Under the pieces are notes generated by a model, which was given only the letters and a program-made list of their open reading frames with translations, had not been told where the DNA came from and made no database searches. A stretch of DNA of 64,000 nucleotides, taken from contig CANGPL010000001.1 of assembly GCA_947455725.1 (NCBI GenBank), positions 61,545-125,544 on the forward strand, in the 5' to 3' direction. Of this stretch, positions 1-9,380 are shown one piece after another. The position numbers were made by a program, and so were the translations under genes. The stretch is from Hyphomicrobiales bacterium. Its GTDB lineage: Bacteria > Pseudomonadota > Alphaproteobacteria > Rhizobiales > Beijerinckiaceae. Position 1 is the first letter of the stretch, and each line of letters starts with the position of its first letter.

Positions 1-1155
1 GGGCGCGATCCGATTAACAGAACTTGGCTTTGGTTCGTATTCCCAAGTCTCGTGTTGAATTATTTTGGTCAAGGCGCGCTTGTATTGGGCGATGCATCAA
101 CCATCGAGAATCCGTTTTATTTGCTCGCGCCGTCTTGGACTCTGTTCCCGATGGTTATCCTCGCGGCTGCGGCAACCATTATTGCGTCGCAGGCTGTTAT
201 CTCGGGTGCGTTCTCAATTACCAATCAGGCCGTCCAGCTTGGCTATATCCCGCGCATTCGCGTACGCCACACCTCAGCCGAGGAAGTCGGCCAAATCTAT
301 GTCAGCAAGGTCAATGTGATCCTCTTCCTGATCGTTGAAGCCTTAGTCGTGACGTTCCGCACCTCGGATAATCTTGGCTCGGCCTATGGCATTGCCGTTA
401 CTGGCACGATGGCGGTTGTTACGATTCTCGCCGGTATCGTGATGATTAAGCGCAATAAATGGTCGCCCATTCTGGCGCTTCCACTGTTCGGCATGTTCTT
501 GGTGATCGATATTGTTTTCTTTGGCACCAACCTTCTCAAATTCTTGGATGGTGGTTGGTTCCCGCTCTGCCTAGCAGGCTTCTTGTTCTTCGTGATGGCT
601 GTCTGGATCAATGGCAGAAGCAGGCTTTTGAAGGCCCGCTGGCGCGATGCCGTTCCACTCGAATCCTTCTTGAAAAGCATTTTGTCGCGGCCGCCTATCC
701 GCGTACCGGGTACGGCAATTTTCATGGTCGCGCATACCGATGTCGTGCCGATCGCGTTGTTGCATAACCTCAAGCACAACCGCATTTTGCATGAGCGTGT
801 ATTGCTCATGAAGGTCGAGTTCGTATCGGCACCAACGGTTCCCGATAAGGATCGGATCGAGATCGCGCATCTCGATGGCAATTTCCATGTCGTGAAATTG
901 CGCTACGGCTTCTTTGAAGAGCCTAAGATCCTGCGCGTATTGGCACAGCTTCGTATTCAGGAATTCCGGTTTAAGCTTGCTGAAGTGTCCTTCTTTGTCG
1001 GCAGTGAAACGCTCACCTCACGGCATCATAGTTTCTGGGATTCAATCACAACGAAACTCTTTATCGCGCTGCATCGGAACATGATGACAGCTACGGATTA
1101 TTTCCGCATTCCTCCGGGCCATGTCGTCGAGCTAGGTGGCCATCTCGAAATGTAA
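1..1155 (+). CDS. kup: Kup-family potassium uptake protein, C-terminal part (cut by window start)
   Basis: K+/H+ symporter of the inner membrane, Kup/HAK/KUP family. The frame is open to base 1, so about 385 C-terminal residues are visible and the N-terminal transmembrane part lies outside the window. The first residues read GRDPINRTWLWFVFPSLVL, which align with [19 protein letters not shown] of the complete Kup encoded next door. Several hydrophobic segments follow (about residues 10-200), then the cytoplasmic C-terminal domain with HNLKHNRILHERV, typical of the family. The GTG at 52 is internal and is not a start. It converges on the second kup gene, with a shared hairpin between them. Identification is firm; the 5' end is unknown. 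Confidence 0.93.
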   Translation, partial: GRDPINRTWLWFVFPSLVLNYFGQGALVLGDASTIENPFYLLAPSWTLFPMVILAAAATIIASQAVISGAFSITNQAVQLGYIPRIRVRHTSAEEVGQIYVSKVNVILFLIVEALVVTFRTSDNLGSAYGIAVTGTMAVVTILAGIVMIKRNKWSPILALPLFGMFLVIDIVFFGTNLLKFLDGGWFPLCLAGFLFFVMAVWINGRSRLLKARWRDAVPLESFLKSILSRPPIRVPGTAIFMVAHTDVVPIALLHNLKHNRILHERVLLMKVEFVSAPTVPDKDRIEIAHLDGNFHVVKLRYGFFEEPKILRVLAQLRIQEFRFKLAEVSFFVGSETLTSRHHSFWDSITTKLFIALHRNMMTATDYFRIPPGHVVELGGHLEM

Positions 1156-1157
1156 AT

Positions 1158-1193
1158 GGGGTATAGGTCGACGCTATCGTCGACCTATACCCC
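1158..1193. terminator. Perfect 16-bp inverted repeat between convergent kup genes
   Basis: The arms ggggtataggtcgacg (1158-1173) and cgtcgacctatacccc (1178-1193) are perfect complements around a 4-base loop. The TAG stop of the - strand kup (1185-1187) lies inside the right arm. The hairpin probably ends transcription from both sides, although neither side has a long U tract. Confidence 0.72.
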
Positions 1194-3083
1194 AATTTGC
1201 GTTCCAACTTCCACGGCGCGGTCAGACGGAATATGAAAATAGGCCGAGGCGTCATGCGCACGCCGTGCAAGCCAAATGAAAAGTTGATCTTGCCAGCCCG
1301 GCATATCGGAATGCGCGGCGCGCTTTAACATGCGGCGCGATAAGAAAAACGATGTTTGCATCACATCAAATTTCAGCCCCAGCTTTTTCAAGGCCGGAAT
1401 AGCCTTCGGAATATTGGGCTCATCCATAAAGCCGAATTTCAATTTCACGACGTAAAAAGTTTCCGAAATCTGTTCAACGACCGCGCGATCTTGCGCATGA
1501 ACATAAGGAACATCCGCCGTCTCAATCGACATGATCACATTCTGCATATGAAGGACTTTATTGTGTTTCAAATTATGCAGCAACGCGCTTGGTACGCGGC
1601 CCGCATGGCCGGTTAGAAATACTGCCGTGCCCGATGCCCGATTGGGTGGTCGCTTTTCGAGCATTTCGACAAAGCCTTTAAGCTCCACCTCATCACGATG
1701 CGTGCGTTGTGAGAGAATAGCCGAGCCCCGACGCCAGGTGATCATAATCACCATGAGACTGATGCCGACGAGAACCGGCAACCACCCACCTTCGAAAATC
1801 TTGATTAAATTGGCAGACAAAAACAGCAAATCGATGATCAAAAAAGGCAAGATCATCCCGGCTGCCAACCAGATCGGCATGCGCCATAATTTCCACGCCA
1901 CAATAAAAGCGAGGATCACGGTAATCACCATCGTTCCCGTCACCGCAATACCATAGGCAGCCGCTAGGCTCGCCGATGATCGGAAGAGCTGAACGAGCAA
2001 AAGAACCGCACCCAATAAGAGCCAATTAATGCCCGGAATATAAATTTGGCCGCGCTCCAATTCCGATGTTGCGCGAATATCAAAGCGCGGCAAAAGTCCC
2101 AATTGTACCGCTTGTTGGGTCAGCGAAAATGCCCCCGTAATCACCGCTTGGCTCGCGATGATGGTGGCAACCGTTGCCAAGATAACCATCGGCACAAGCG
2201 CCCAGTCGGGATACAAAAGAAAGAACGGGTTTTCGAGCGTTTCTGGTGAGGCAATCACCAATGCACCTTGTCCGAGATAGTTAAGGGCGAGGCAGGGAAA
2301 CGCGATATAGAGCCAGGCCGTGCGAATGGGGCCGCGCCCAAAATGCCCCAGATCCGCATACAGCGCTTCAGCACCCGTTACCGCCAAGAAAACGGATCCA
2401 AGGGTCAGAAAACTATTAAAGCCATGATGGAGCAGAAAATGCAGCCCGCTTAGCGGATTAAGCGCATGCAAGATTTCGGGATGATGCCAAATTTGCATCG
2501 CGCCGCCCAAGCCCAAAACGACGAACCAGAGTATCATGGTCGGGCCAAAAAAGGCGCCAACGCGGGCGGTGCCGCTTGATTGAACCACAAAGAGCCCAAT
2601 GAGAATCACAAGGCTAATCGCAACCACATAAGGATCAAAAGCAGGCGTTACGAGGCTCAAGCCTTCAACCGCCGATAGCACGGAAATTGCCGGTGTGATT
2701 ACCGCATCGCCATAGAATAAAGCCGCGCCGATAATGCCTAAAACCGGAATGATTACCCCTTTACGGCCGAGGGCTTTTTGAGCCAGCGCCATCAGGCTGA
2801 GCGTGCCCCCTTCGCCCTTATTGTCGGCGCGCATCATAATGACCACGTATTTCAGGGTAACGATGATGGTGAGTGCCCAGATAATCAAAGAGGCGACGCC
2901 GATAATATCTTCCGGACGAAGCCCATTATGTCCTGAAGCGGCCTTGGCCGATTCTTTAAAGGCGTAAAGGGGGCTCGTACCAATATCGCCATAAACGACG
3001 CCGATCGAGCCAATCATCAGAGTTAAAAAGCTAGATTTGCGACCCTGCTCATGGCCGTGCTCGGCCTGAATTCTGGTGGCCAT
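1185..3083 (-). CDS. kup: Kup-family low-affinity potassium transporter
   Basis: Complete Kup K+/H+ symporter of the inner membrane, 632 residues from the chosen start (bacterial Kup is usually about 620-630). The ORF could extend upstream to 3173. I place the start at 3083 ([10 protein letters not shown]) because a GGAGCGAGGG ribosome site stands just before it and the extra 30 residues look non-coding. The signature [10 protein letters not shown] lies at residues 32-41, followed by about twelve hydrophobic segments and a soluble C-terminal domain with [13 protein letters not shown]. It is a paralogue of the convergent kup at the window start. Two adjacent, convergent kup genes suggest a local duplication with inversion, or divergent roles at different pH or K+ levels (inference). 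Confidence 0.95.
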   Translation of the reverse strand: MATRIQAEHGHEQGRKSSFLTLMIGSIGVVYGDIGTSPLYAFKESAKAASGHNGLRPEDIIGVASLIIWALTIIVTLKYVVIMMRADNKGEGGTLSLMALAQKALGRKGVIIPVLGIIGAALFYGDAVITPAISVLSAVEGLSLVTPAFDPYVVAISLVILIGLFVVQSSGTARVGAFFGPTMILWFVVLGLGGAMQIWHHPEILHALNPLSGLHFLLHHGFNSFLTLGSVFLAVTGAEALYADLGHFGRGPIRTAWLYIAFPCLALNYLGQGALVIASPETLENPFFLLYPDWALVPMVILATVATIIASQAVITGAFSLTQQAVQLGLLPRFDIRATSELERGQIYIPGINWLLLGAVLLLVQLFRSSASLAAAYGIAVTGTMVITVILAFIVAWKLWRMPIWLAAGMILPFLIIDLLFLSANLIKIFEGGWLPVLVGISLMVIMITWRRGSAILSQRTHRDEVELKGFVEMLEKRPPNRASGTAVFLTGHAGRVPSALLHNLKHNKVLHMQNVIMSIETADVPYVHAQDRAVVEQISETFYVVKLKFGFMDEPNIPKAIPALKKLGLKFDVMQTSFFLSRRMLKRAAHSDMPGWQDQLFIWLARRAHDASAYFHIPSDRAVEVGTQIGV

Positions 3084-3265
3084 TACCCTCGCTCCATGGT
3101 GAACTCTTGGGAATACGCACCCGTTAGTGTAACCGGGTCCACCCCGAGCCCACAACCGCGCTCGATCTAGCATATTGCATTGCGAAAGAAAATGACGTCA
3201 GGTCAGTTAACAGGGTCTATTTTCAAAGATCGCTGATGGCGGCGTGTGATCGTCATCGACAACAC

Positions 3266-3298
3266 AAAACGCCCGCCTCGTGAGACGAGACAGGGCGC
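3266..3298 (-). terminator. Rho-independent terminator of cspA
   Basis: Read on the - strand, GCCC-tgt-CTCGT is followed by the loop ctc, then ACGAG-gc-GGGC and a TTTT run. It lies 35 bases past the cspA stop. Confidence 0.75.
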
Positions 3299-3332
3299 AG
3301 TTGGGAAACAATCGGGTCGGTCGATTAGGTTC

Positions 3333-3545
3333 TTATTCGATGGTCTTTAAATTATCCGCCGACATTTTTCCGCTTTTGCGGTCGGCCACCAATTCATAGC
3401 TGAGCTTTTGCCCTTCTTGCAGGTCGCGCAAGCCGGCGCGCTCAACGGCACTGATATGGACGAAGGCGTCGGGACCACCATTATCGGGCTGGATGAAGCC
3501 GAACCCCTTGGTGGAGTTGAACCATTTTACGGTTCCAGTCGTCAT
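3333..3545 (-). CDS. cspA: CspA-family cold-shock protein
   Basis: Single-domain cold-shock protein of 70 residues, the usual length, forming a five-stranded beta barrel that binds single-stranded RNA/DNA and acts as an RNA chaperone in the cytoplasm. RNP1 reads KGFGFI (residues 13-18) and RNP2 reads AFVHISAVE (27-35). The start is supported by GGAAGGA upstream of ATG. A good terminator follows, so the gene is monocistronic. Alphaproteobacteria usually carry several csp genes, and I cannot say whether this one is cold-induced. Confidence 0.95.
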   Translation of the reverse strand: MTTGTVKWFNSTKGFGFIQPDNGGPDAFVHISAVERAGLRDLQEGQKLSYELVADRKSGKMSADNLKTIE

Positions 3546-3904
3546 GTTTGCTATCCTTCCGGGAATTATAAAAGTGCATGGAATGATCGTGCCTCGCGGG
3601 CAATCCCTGAGGATTAACCGTGATGCGCAGTTCCAGCAGAAAGGAGGGTCGACCCGGTCGGAAATAGTTCACCACGAGCAATGTGCCTAGTCTTCTGTCG
3701 CCGCGCAGGCCAACACCTATGTCGATTAGGGCGATAAAAATATTAGTGAAACAGCGTAAACCGCTTAGGCTTTAAATGTCATGCAAAGAGTGCCCTGATG
3801 TTTTCGAAGGCAATACAAGCCTATTAACCATCCTCATCAGCGATCATTTGACAAAATACATATCCGCTTCAATACTTATGCCCGTTGTGTGAGGGTTAAG
3901 TAAA
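3546..3904. other. Intergenic region between divergent cspA and K+ channel gene (359 bp)
   Basis: It holds the upstream regions of both divergent genes. The cspA ribosome site is clear on the - strand next to 3545, and GAGGG precedes the channel ATG at 3905. Short open frames here have no recognisable protein. I see no further structured element. Confidence 0.5.
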
Positions 3905-4948
3905 ATGCGTACAGGCGTAATGCACTTCTTGGAGCGGATTTTTACCGATATTACCTATATTGGGTACCGCCGATTTCAGAACTTTATTGCGGTCTTTATT
4001 TTTATTTCCTGCATCGGCATTGCAGTCGAGACGCTCACCGATTTTTTTGACGCCTATGGGCCATATCTCGCTGTTTTAGAACGCATTACGCTTTTCGTAT
4101 TCATCATTGAATATATCGGTAATTTGTACTTCGCGCCTAATCGATTGAAGTTTATCTTCAGCTTCTGGGGATTGGTGGATCTTCTATCGATTTTGCCATC
4201 CTTGCTGTTGATGTTGAATGCATCAGCACTACGCGGCACCAAAGTATTACGCGTGATGCGCGTTTTGCGTGTGCTGCGCGTCTTAAAATTGGCCCGCCAA
4301 GCCTTGGAAATGCTCGCTGATCAAGTCGGCAAAAAGCGTAATCCGTTAATCGTCAATCTGAATATCTATCTCATCACCTTGTTCGCGGTTGTGATGATCT
4401 CGAGCAGCGTGATGTACTACACCGAAGGCGTGCAATACGCACCGTCAACGATTGAGGCGGGGCAGGCTGCCCTCGATGATATCGCCGCGCAAACGGGTGC
4501 TACACCCGAAACCTATGTGCCGAGCGACCCTCTAACCGGATCACCCATTCCGGAAGATAAGCGCTTTTTTGACTCGATCCCCACCGCCATGTGGTGGTGC
4601 TTCGTGACGCTTACGACCACCGGTTACGGTGACCTGTATCCGGTAACGGTCTTGGGCCGCATCAACGCCGTCGTGACCATGTTCGCTGGATTGATCTTGT
4701 TCTCGATTTTGATGAACTTGGTCGGCCGCACCATCATGATCTTGTTGTTCGGCCAAGCTATCGGCACGGATGAAAAATCGGAGACGTCGACGGATTCACT
4801 CTCGATATCGGCACAGATCAGCCCGCTCACAACGGCCCTTGTGTTGCTTGAGCGACAAAGTCTCGTCACAGCGGAACAGGCCGCGCGTATTGCTATTAAA
4901 CCAAGCGCAGAGATCAAAGCCGCTTTGGCCGAGCTTGCCGGTCGCTAA
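3905..4948 (+). CDS. Voltage-gated-type potassium channel
   Basis: Six-transmembrane ion channel of the Kv superfamily, 347 residues, inner membrane. S1-S3 are hydrophobic segments at about 25-105. S4 (about 110-131) is rich in regularly spaced arginines (RGTKVLRVMRVLRVLRVLKL), as in a voltage sensor. The pore has the K+ selectivity filter TTTGYGD at 237-243, and S6 follows at 252-275. Between S5 and the pore helix is an unusually long hydrophilic stretch (about 173-222), rich in acidic residues and proline. The soluble C-terminal tail is short. The start at 3905 follows GAGGG; ATG at 3920 is an alternative. Its neighbours are two kup transporters, so the end of the window is rich in K+ transport genes. 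Confidence 0.9.
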   Translation: MRTGVMHFLERIFTDITYIGYRRFQNFIAVFIFISCIGIAVETLTDFFDAYGPYLAVLERITLFVFIIEYIGNLYFAPNRLKFIFSFWGLVDLLSILPSLLLMLNASALRGTKVLRVMRVLRVLRVLKLARQALEMLADQVGKKRNPLIVNLNIYLITLFAVVMISSSVMYYTEGVQYAPSTIEAGQAALDDIAAQTGATPETYVPSDPLTGSPIPEDKRFFDSIPTAMWWCFVTLTTTGYGDLYPVTVLGRINAVVTMFAGLILFSILMNLVGRTIMILLFGQAIGTDEKSETSTDSLSISAQISPLTTALVLLERQSLVTAEQAARIAIKPSAEIKAALAELAGR

Positions 4949-4959
4949 TCCCGAATTGA

Positions 4960-4987
4960 TCGACGCGCCTCATGAGTTGTGCGTCGA
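4960..4987. terminator. Hairpin between convergent K+ channel and glpK genes
   Basis: TCGACGCGC (4960-4968) pairs with GTGCGTCGA (4979-4987) with one G-U pair and a 10-base loop. The glpK stop (4970-4972) lies in the loop. A bidirectional terminator is likely, but there is no clear U tract. Confidence 0.5.
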
Positions 4988-6463
4988 CAATGTCCGTGAA
5001 ACAGCATCCTTCCAGCCTTCAATATCCTTGTCCCGCTCAGCTTTTGGCTGCAGCGGGGCAAAACTCTTTTCGGATTTCCAGGACGCCGCAAAGGCGTCGA
5101 TATCCGGACATAGGCCAACCTGCCGTCCGGCGAGCCATGCCGCCCCCAAAGCCGTTGTCTCGGTAATCGCCGGACGATCGACCTGTGCCTGCACGAGATC
5201 CGCTAGTCGCTGCATCGTCCAATCCGAATTGGCCATACCGCCATCCACCCGCAACACCGTATCGTCGCGTGGCGCCTCGGGCCAGTCGGCGTGCATCGCG
5301 GCGATCAGATCATTGGTCTGAAAGCAAACGGCTTCAAGCGCCGCCCGCGTGATCTCGTTTGGTCCCGTATTGCGGGTTAAGCCGAAGAGGGCCCCCCTAG
5401 CATCGGGATCCCAATAGGGCGCGCCAAGACCAACAAAGGCCGGGACAAGATAGACGCGCTGCTCGCGGTCGGATTTGGCCGCCATCGCGCCAGCCACTGA
5501 CGCTTCGCTCAGGAAATGTAATCCATCGCGAAGCCATTGAATGGCGGCGCCTGCGATAAAAATCGACCCTTCAAGCGCATAAGTGCGCTTACCATCCAAT
5601 TGATAGGCAATTGTCGAGACCAATCGGTTACGTGAGTGAATAACCTCGCTCCCAGTATTCATCAACGCAAAGCACCCGGTGCCATAGGTCGCCTTCAACA
5701 TGCCCGGCTTGAAACAGGCCTGCCCAATGGTCGCGGCTTGCTGATCCCCCGCAACGCCACAGATCGGAATCGCATGACCAAACAAGACGGGATCGGTCTC
5801 GCCATAAAAAGCCGCGGAATCCTTTATTTCCGGCAGGAGCGCGCGCGGGACATCAAAAATATCCAACAGCTCGTCGTCCCATTGCCCCGTATGAATATTG
5901 CACAGCAAGGTGCGCGACGCGTTCGTTGCGTCGGTGGCGTGCACGCGTCCGCCGGTTAACCGCCAGATCAGAAAACTATCAACCGTGCCAAAAGCCAATT
6001 CGCCGCGCATCGCCCTTTCACGCGCGCCTTGCACCGCATCCAGCATGGCTCCAATTTTCGTGCCCGAAAAATAAGGGTCGAGCAGCAGGCCGGTCTTTTG
6101 CGTGACAACCGCTTCAACGCCCTGCTCACGCAGCCGCATACATTGATCAGCCGTCCGCCGATCTTGCCAAACAATGGCCCGATGAATGGGTTCGCCCGTC
6201 TTGCAATCCCAGATTAAAACCGTCTCGCGTTGGTTGGTGATGCCAATCGCAGCTATCGTCTTAGCGCTTGCCTTGGCAGCATCAATAACCTCGCGGCAGA
6301 CATCAAGAACCGATTGCCAAATCTCTTCCGGATCATGTTCCACCCAACCCGGATGCGGAAAATATTGCGTAAATTCCTTTTGCCGGATGGCTTCGAGTGT
6401 TAAATCGTCACGAAACAGAATGGCTCTGCTTGAAGTCGTACCCTGATCAATAGCAAGCAGCAT
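4970..6463 (-). CDS. glpK: Glycerol kinase
   Basis: FGGY-family ATP:glycerol 3-phosphotransferase, making sn-glycerol 3-phosphate in the cytoplasm. The 497 residues match the usual length (about 500). The N-terminal phosphate-binding segment reads [14 protein letters not shown] (residues 4-17), and the second ATPase motif is GVAGDQQAA with KATYGTGCF after it. [17 protein letters not shown] near residue 300 is also typical. No glpF or glpD is adjacent. The Rap1a-like gene ends only 21 bases upstream on the same strand, so the two may be co-transcribed. The start follows a GAGAGAG purine run. Confidence 0.96.
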   Translation of the reverse strand: MLLAIDQGTTSSRAILFRDDLTLEAIRQKEFTQYFPHPGWVEHDPEEIWQSVLDVCREVIDAAKASAKTIAAIGITNQRETVLIWDCKTGEPIHRAIVWQDRRTADQCMRLREQGVEAVVTQKTGLLLDPYFSGTKIGAMLDAVQGARERAMRGELAFGTVDSFLIWRLTGGRVHATDATNASRTLLCNIHTGQWDDELLDIFDVPRALLPEIKDSAAFYGETDPVLFGHAIPICGVAGDQQAATIGQACFKPGMLKATYGTGCFALMNTGSEVIHSRNRLVSTIAYQLDGKRTYALEGSIFIAGAAIQWLRDGLHFLSEASVAGAMAAKSDREQRVYLVPAFVGLGAPYWDPDARGALFGLTRNTGPNEITRAALEAVCFQTNDLIAAMHADWPEAPRDDTVLRVDGGMANSDWTMQRLADLVQAQVDRPAITETTALGAAWLAGRQVGLCPDIDAFAASWKSEKSFAPLQPKAERDKDIEGWKDAVSRTLSTHNS

Positions 6464-6484
6464 CTGGTAATGCTCTCTCGTCGC

Positions 6485-6850
6485 TTAAGGGCACGGCCAA
6501 GCACTATGAAGTGCCGTAGCGGAGCGAATATCAAACCGTTCGCGGTAGCGTTCCGGATTTTGTTCAAGAAATTCAACCACGGCCTTAGCAACCACGTGAG
6601 GGGATGTCCCTTCCGGTACACAGGAGGCCATCGACTTCGGTTGGATCGGCCCCACTTTAACCGCTGCTTCTAAAGCGTCGCGGCATTGGAACGCTTCGCT
6701 CCATTCGCTGTCCTGAACGGGTGCGGGTCGAAGGGCTTCGTATTTGCACCCTTGCAGCAGCTTTTCAACGCTTCGACGGTCCTCGGCCTGAGCATTCGCC
6801 CAACCAAATGCGAGGACAAACATAACAAAAGCCAATGGTGTTTTTAGCAT
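6485..6850 (-). CDS. Rap1a/Tai-like secreted small protein
   Basis: 121 residues from the chosen start (MLKTPLAF), which is preceded by AGGGACGAAG; the ORF could extend to 6922 but without support. Residues 1-22 form a signal peptide ending ANAQA, so the mature protein is periplasmic. The C-terminal half resembles the Rap1a/Tai domain: CVPEG, then VVAKAVVEFLEQNPE and a terminal WPC. Four cysteines are visible in the mature protein. The family was named for T6SS immunity proteins of Serratia, but many members are orphan genes with no effector; I see no T6SS gene here. It lies just upstream of glpK. Family assignment is from pattern recognition. Confidence 0.62.
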   Translation of the reverse strand: MLKTPLAFVMFVLAFGWANAQAEDRRSVEKLLQGCKYEALRPAPVQDSEWSEAFQCRDALEAAVKVGPIQPKSMASCVPEGTSPHVVAKAVVEFLEQNPERYRERFDIRSATALHSAWPCP

Positions 6851-7098
6851 CTTCGTCCCTGTCCATAGGGTGAATAAGCCGTCCAATACGTAATCATAGG
6901 CCGGCTCTTCGACCAACTCCACCTGAATTAAATCAGAACAGCATCCTTTTTTGTGAGTAGCTGAATCGGTCCATGCATCGCCCGTGCCAGCCCAGCACCC
7001 AATCCCTTAAAGATAAAGTATTTATTGATTAATCCGTTATAAGTAGAACCGTCCCTATCATGGGCGCTGTTTGTGTTTTGGTTCGGAAGTAGTTTGTA

Positions 7099-7731
7099 AT
7101 GAAGCGGTTGAGTATTTTATGTTGTTTCTCGATTGTCTTTATGGCGACGGCTTCTTTGAGGTCATACGCATCGGAGGCACCACCACCGGCCACCGAGCAG
7201 CTTCGGAAGATTGACGATCTTATCCGCGAAAATCAGTTCAATGAGGCGGTAGGCCTCACTAAAACGCTAGCGGAGGCCGGCAATCTAGAGGGTGAGTTTA
7301 GGCTATCCCTTTTCTATTGGCACGGCGTTGGCGTCGGCCAAAACTACCTGGAGGCATTGCGGTGGACGACGATCGCAGCCCTTTCAGGACACGAAAAAGC
7401 AATCGCCGCACGCAAATTAATGCTGCCATCGGTTGATCCCGCAAATTGGCCGAAAACGCTCGATTGGGCACGCCAAAAGCTTCAGAAGACCGCAGAAGCA
7501 GGTAATAATTTGGACCTTGTGGCGCTATCGCGCAGCTACTCCAGCGATTTTGGGTTTGAAAATATCATTGAACAATATTATTGGGGATCTCTGTCTGTCT
7601 CCGTCGGGCAGGATGTTTTACATAAACAGCGCGATCTTCTGAGCAAAAAAATAGCAGTAGCGGATGCTGCGAAGGTTCAGGACCGCGTGGCAGCTTGGTT
7701 AGAAAAGTTTCGAAAAGAAAAATCTGAGTAA
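7099..7731 (+). CDS. Secreted protein with a Sel1-like repeat
   Basis: 210 residues with an N-terminal signal peptide (about 1-25, MKRLSILCCFSIVFMATAS...SYA). Residues 60-105 contain a Sel1-like helical repeat: EGEFRLSLFYWHGVGVGQNY followed by LEALRWTTIAALSGHEKA. Such repeats bind other proteins. GGAAG precedes the ATG. The next gene follows after 27 bases, so the two probably form an operon just upstream of the motor genes. No specific function can be assigned; a periplasmic adaptor or scaffold is plausible. Confidence 0.65.
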   Translation: MKRLSILCCFSIVFMATASLRSYASEAPPPATEQLRKIDDLIRENQFNEAVGLTKTLAEAGNLEGEFRLSLFYWHGVGVGQNYLEALRWTTIAALSGHEKAIAARKLMLPSVDPANWPKTLDWARQKLQKTAEAGNNLDLVALSRSYSSDFGFENIIEQYYWGSLSVSVGQDVLHKQRDLLSKKIAVADAAKVQDRVAAWLEKFRKEKSE

Positions 7732-7758
7732 GTTAGGTGTGTTGTACAGGGTAAAGCG

Positions 7759-8244
7759 ATGGCAGCGAACAATACGCCTCCCCAATATGTGTTTGAAATT
7801 GTCGCTCTTGAAGCGATTAAGAAATTTCTCGTCGTCGATGTCCCGCCCGAAGAGGTCGCACAATTTTTTGCAACCCTCATGGCTGAACAATACGACACCG
7901 ATGATCTCGCGGCCGATATTTTAGCCCTGCTCGAAAAAATCCTGACCTTTATCAATTCGGTTGAAATCTCCGATATTGATCTATTGTTGGAATCCTACAT
8001 CTTCTTCGTCTGCAATTACGAGAAAATTGGCGTCAAACGGAACAAAAAGCCAATGTTCCGGAGCATCTTAAAGGGACAACCCCTCGATAAGACGCGGGTT
8101 TACAAGGCGTCTAAGTCCTTTGTTGCCTATGCCTATGGCATGCGGTCGGAAGTCTCCCCGCTCAAGCCGGATGTCTGGACGGTGGCCGACGAAATCGAAT
8201 TCGCGCCCGTTTTTGAAGTTATTCGCCCGCCTGTTGACGCATAA
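7759..8244 (+). CDS. Conserved-looking protein of unknown function upstream of motA
   Basis: 161 residues, soluble, without signal peptide or membrane segment. The N-terminal two thirds look helical (VFEIVALEAIKKFL, then ILALLEKILTF). A basic stretch, KIGVKRNKKPMFR, lies at about 92-104. I do not recognise the family. AGGGTAAAG precedes the ATG. It follows the Sel1-like gene and precedes motA by about 270 bases, so a link to motility is possible but unproven. Confidence 0.55.
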   Translation: MAANNTPPQYVFEIVALEAIKKFLVVDVPPEEVAQFFATLMAEQYDTDDLAADILALLEKILTFINSVEISDIDLLLESYIFFVCNYEKIGVKRNKKPMFRSILKGQPLDKTRVYKASKSFVAYAYGMRSEVSPLKPDVWTVADEIEFAPVFEVIRPPVDA

Positions 8245-8305
8245 TCGGCAAAAATACGGCGAAACTGGGCCCTATTACCCAAAATTTATCCCGTTCTTTT
8301 GCCTC

Positions 8306-8321
8306 TGGCATGAAAATTGTA
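8306..8321 (+). promoter_or_regulatory. Degenerate sigma-54-like site upstream of motA
   Basis: TGGCATGAAAATTGTA has a good -24 half, but the -12 dinucleotide is GT instead of GC. It lies about 190 bases before motA. Because other flagellar genes here carry much better sites, this is only a weak candidate. Confidence 0.25.
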
Positions 8322-8513
8322 AGAGTGGCGGGGTCTGAGCCGGACCATTTCCGGAACAGCCATGGGGGCCCGATCCTTGAAATAAGGATTTGTCCTTACA
8401 ATTTTAGGATGAAATCGATCAATTGTGCTATCTGAGATAGTATTACTCAAATCGATTCAGTTCAGCCGCCTTTTCCAATGAAGCGGTGAAACGGGTTAAA
8501 CGGGGCGCGTGGT

Positions 8514-9377
8514 ATGTTCAGTATTGTTGGTCTTGTCATCGTGATGGGTGCCGTTTTCGGCGTGTTCGTTGCCAGTGGCGGTAATCTTGAGCCTATTATC
8601 GAGGCGGCTCCACACGAATTGGCCGCTATTGGCGGCGCTGCTGTCGGTGCTATGTTCGTGGGTAATGGCCTAGACGTCATCAAGGGCGTGGGTGCCGGGC
8701 TCGGAAAAGTGTTTGCCGGCCCGACCTATAAAAAACAAGATTACCTCGACACCATCTTCCTTGTATCCAAGCTGTTGAAAATTCTCCGCGTCGACGGTCC
8801 GGTGGCACTCGAATCCCACGTCGAAAGCCCGGAAGGTAGCGCGATTTTCGCCGAATATCCCAAGCTTCTCAAGGATCATGCGCTGATCCACATGATCACC
8901 GATACCATTCGTTTGATGGTTATCTCGTCGGGCACGCTCAACCCCTATGCGGTTGAAGAAGTGCTCGATAATGGCATTAAAGCGCATCATCATGCGGCCT
9001 TAAAGCCCGTTGAAGCGCTTGCCGCCACCGCAGGCGCCTGCCCGGCGCTCGGGATCGTTGCGTGCGTGTTGGGCGTCGTGAAAACCATGGGCTCGATCGA
9101 TCAGCCGCCTGCCGTTCTCGGTGCCCTTATCGGTAGCGCGCTCGTCGGAACCTTCATGGGCGTGTTGTTGGCCTATGGCGTGATCGAACCAATGGGTGGT
9201 CGCCTAAAGCAGATTATCGATGAAGACAGTGAAATTTACGTTGTGGTCAAACAATTGATCGTCGCCACCTTGCACGGCCATCCTCAACCACTCGTGATCG
9301 AAGCCGCGCGTTCGGGTATCAACCACCATAACCAGCCTGACTTCGGTGAAGTCTTCGACGGTCTGAGAGGCAAGTAA
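8514..9377 (+). CDS. motA: Flagellar motor stator protein MotA
   Basis: 287 residues, the usual length. Inner-membrane proton-channel subunit that works with MotB and converts ion flow to rotation through contact with FliG. The N-terminal membrane segment reads MFSIVGLVIVMGAVFGVFVA, followed by ELAAIGGAAVGAMFVGN. A large cytoplasmic loop spans about 60-195, with a conserved pair of membrane helices at about 196-250 (ACPALGIVACVLGVVKTMG, then IGSALVGTFMGVLLAYG). It is followed after 3 bases by motB. A GGGGCG run lies before the ATG. Confidence 0.95.
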   Translation: MFSIVGLVIVMGAVFGVFVASGGNLEPIIEAAPHELAAIGGAAVGAMFVGNGLDVIKGVGAGLGKVFAGPTYKKQDYLDTIFLVSKLLKILRVDGPVALESHVESPEGSAIFAEYPKLLKDHALIHMITDTIRLMVISSGTLNPYAVEEVLDNGIKAHHHAALKPVEALAATAGACPALGIVACVLGVVKTMGSIDQPPAVLGALIGSALVGTFMGVLLAYGVIEPMGGRLKQIIDEDSEIYVVVKQLIVATLHGHPQPLVIEAARSGINHHNQPDFGEVFDGLRGK

Positions 9378-9380
9378 GGC

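Noticed and set aside
384..881. 165-codon frame opposite kup
   Set aside because: Fully antisense to a clear Kup coding region; a shadow frame.
3084..3173. N-terminal extension of the second kup
   Set aside because: Arg/Gly-rich with no family similarity, and a good ribosome site stands before the ATG at 3083.
8306..8321. Firm sigma-54 promoter for motA
   Set aside because: The -12 element has GT instead of GC and the site is about 190 bases from the gene; kept only as a weak candidate.
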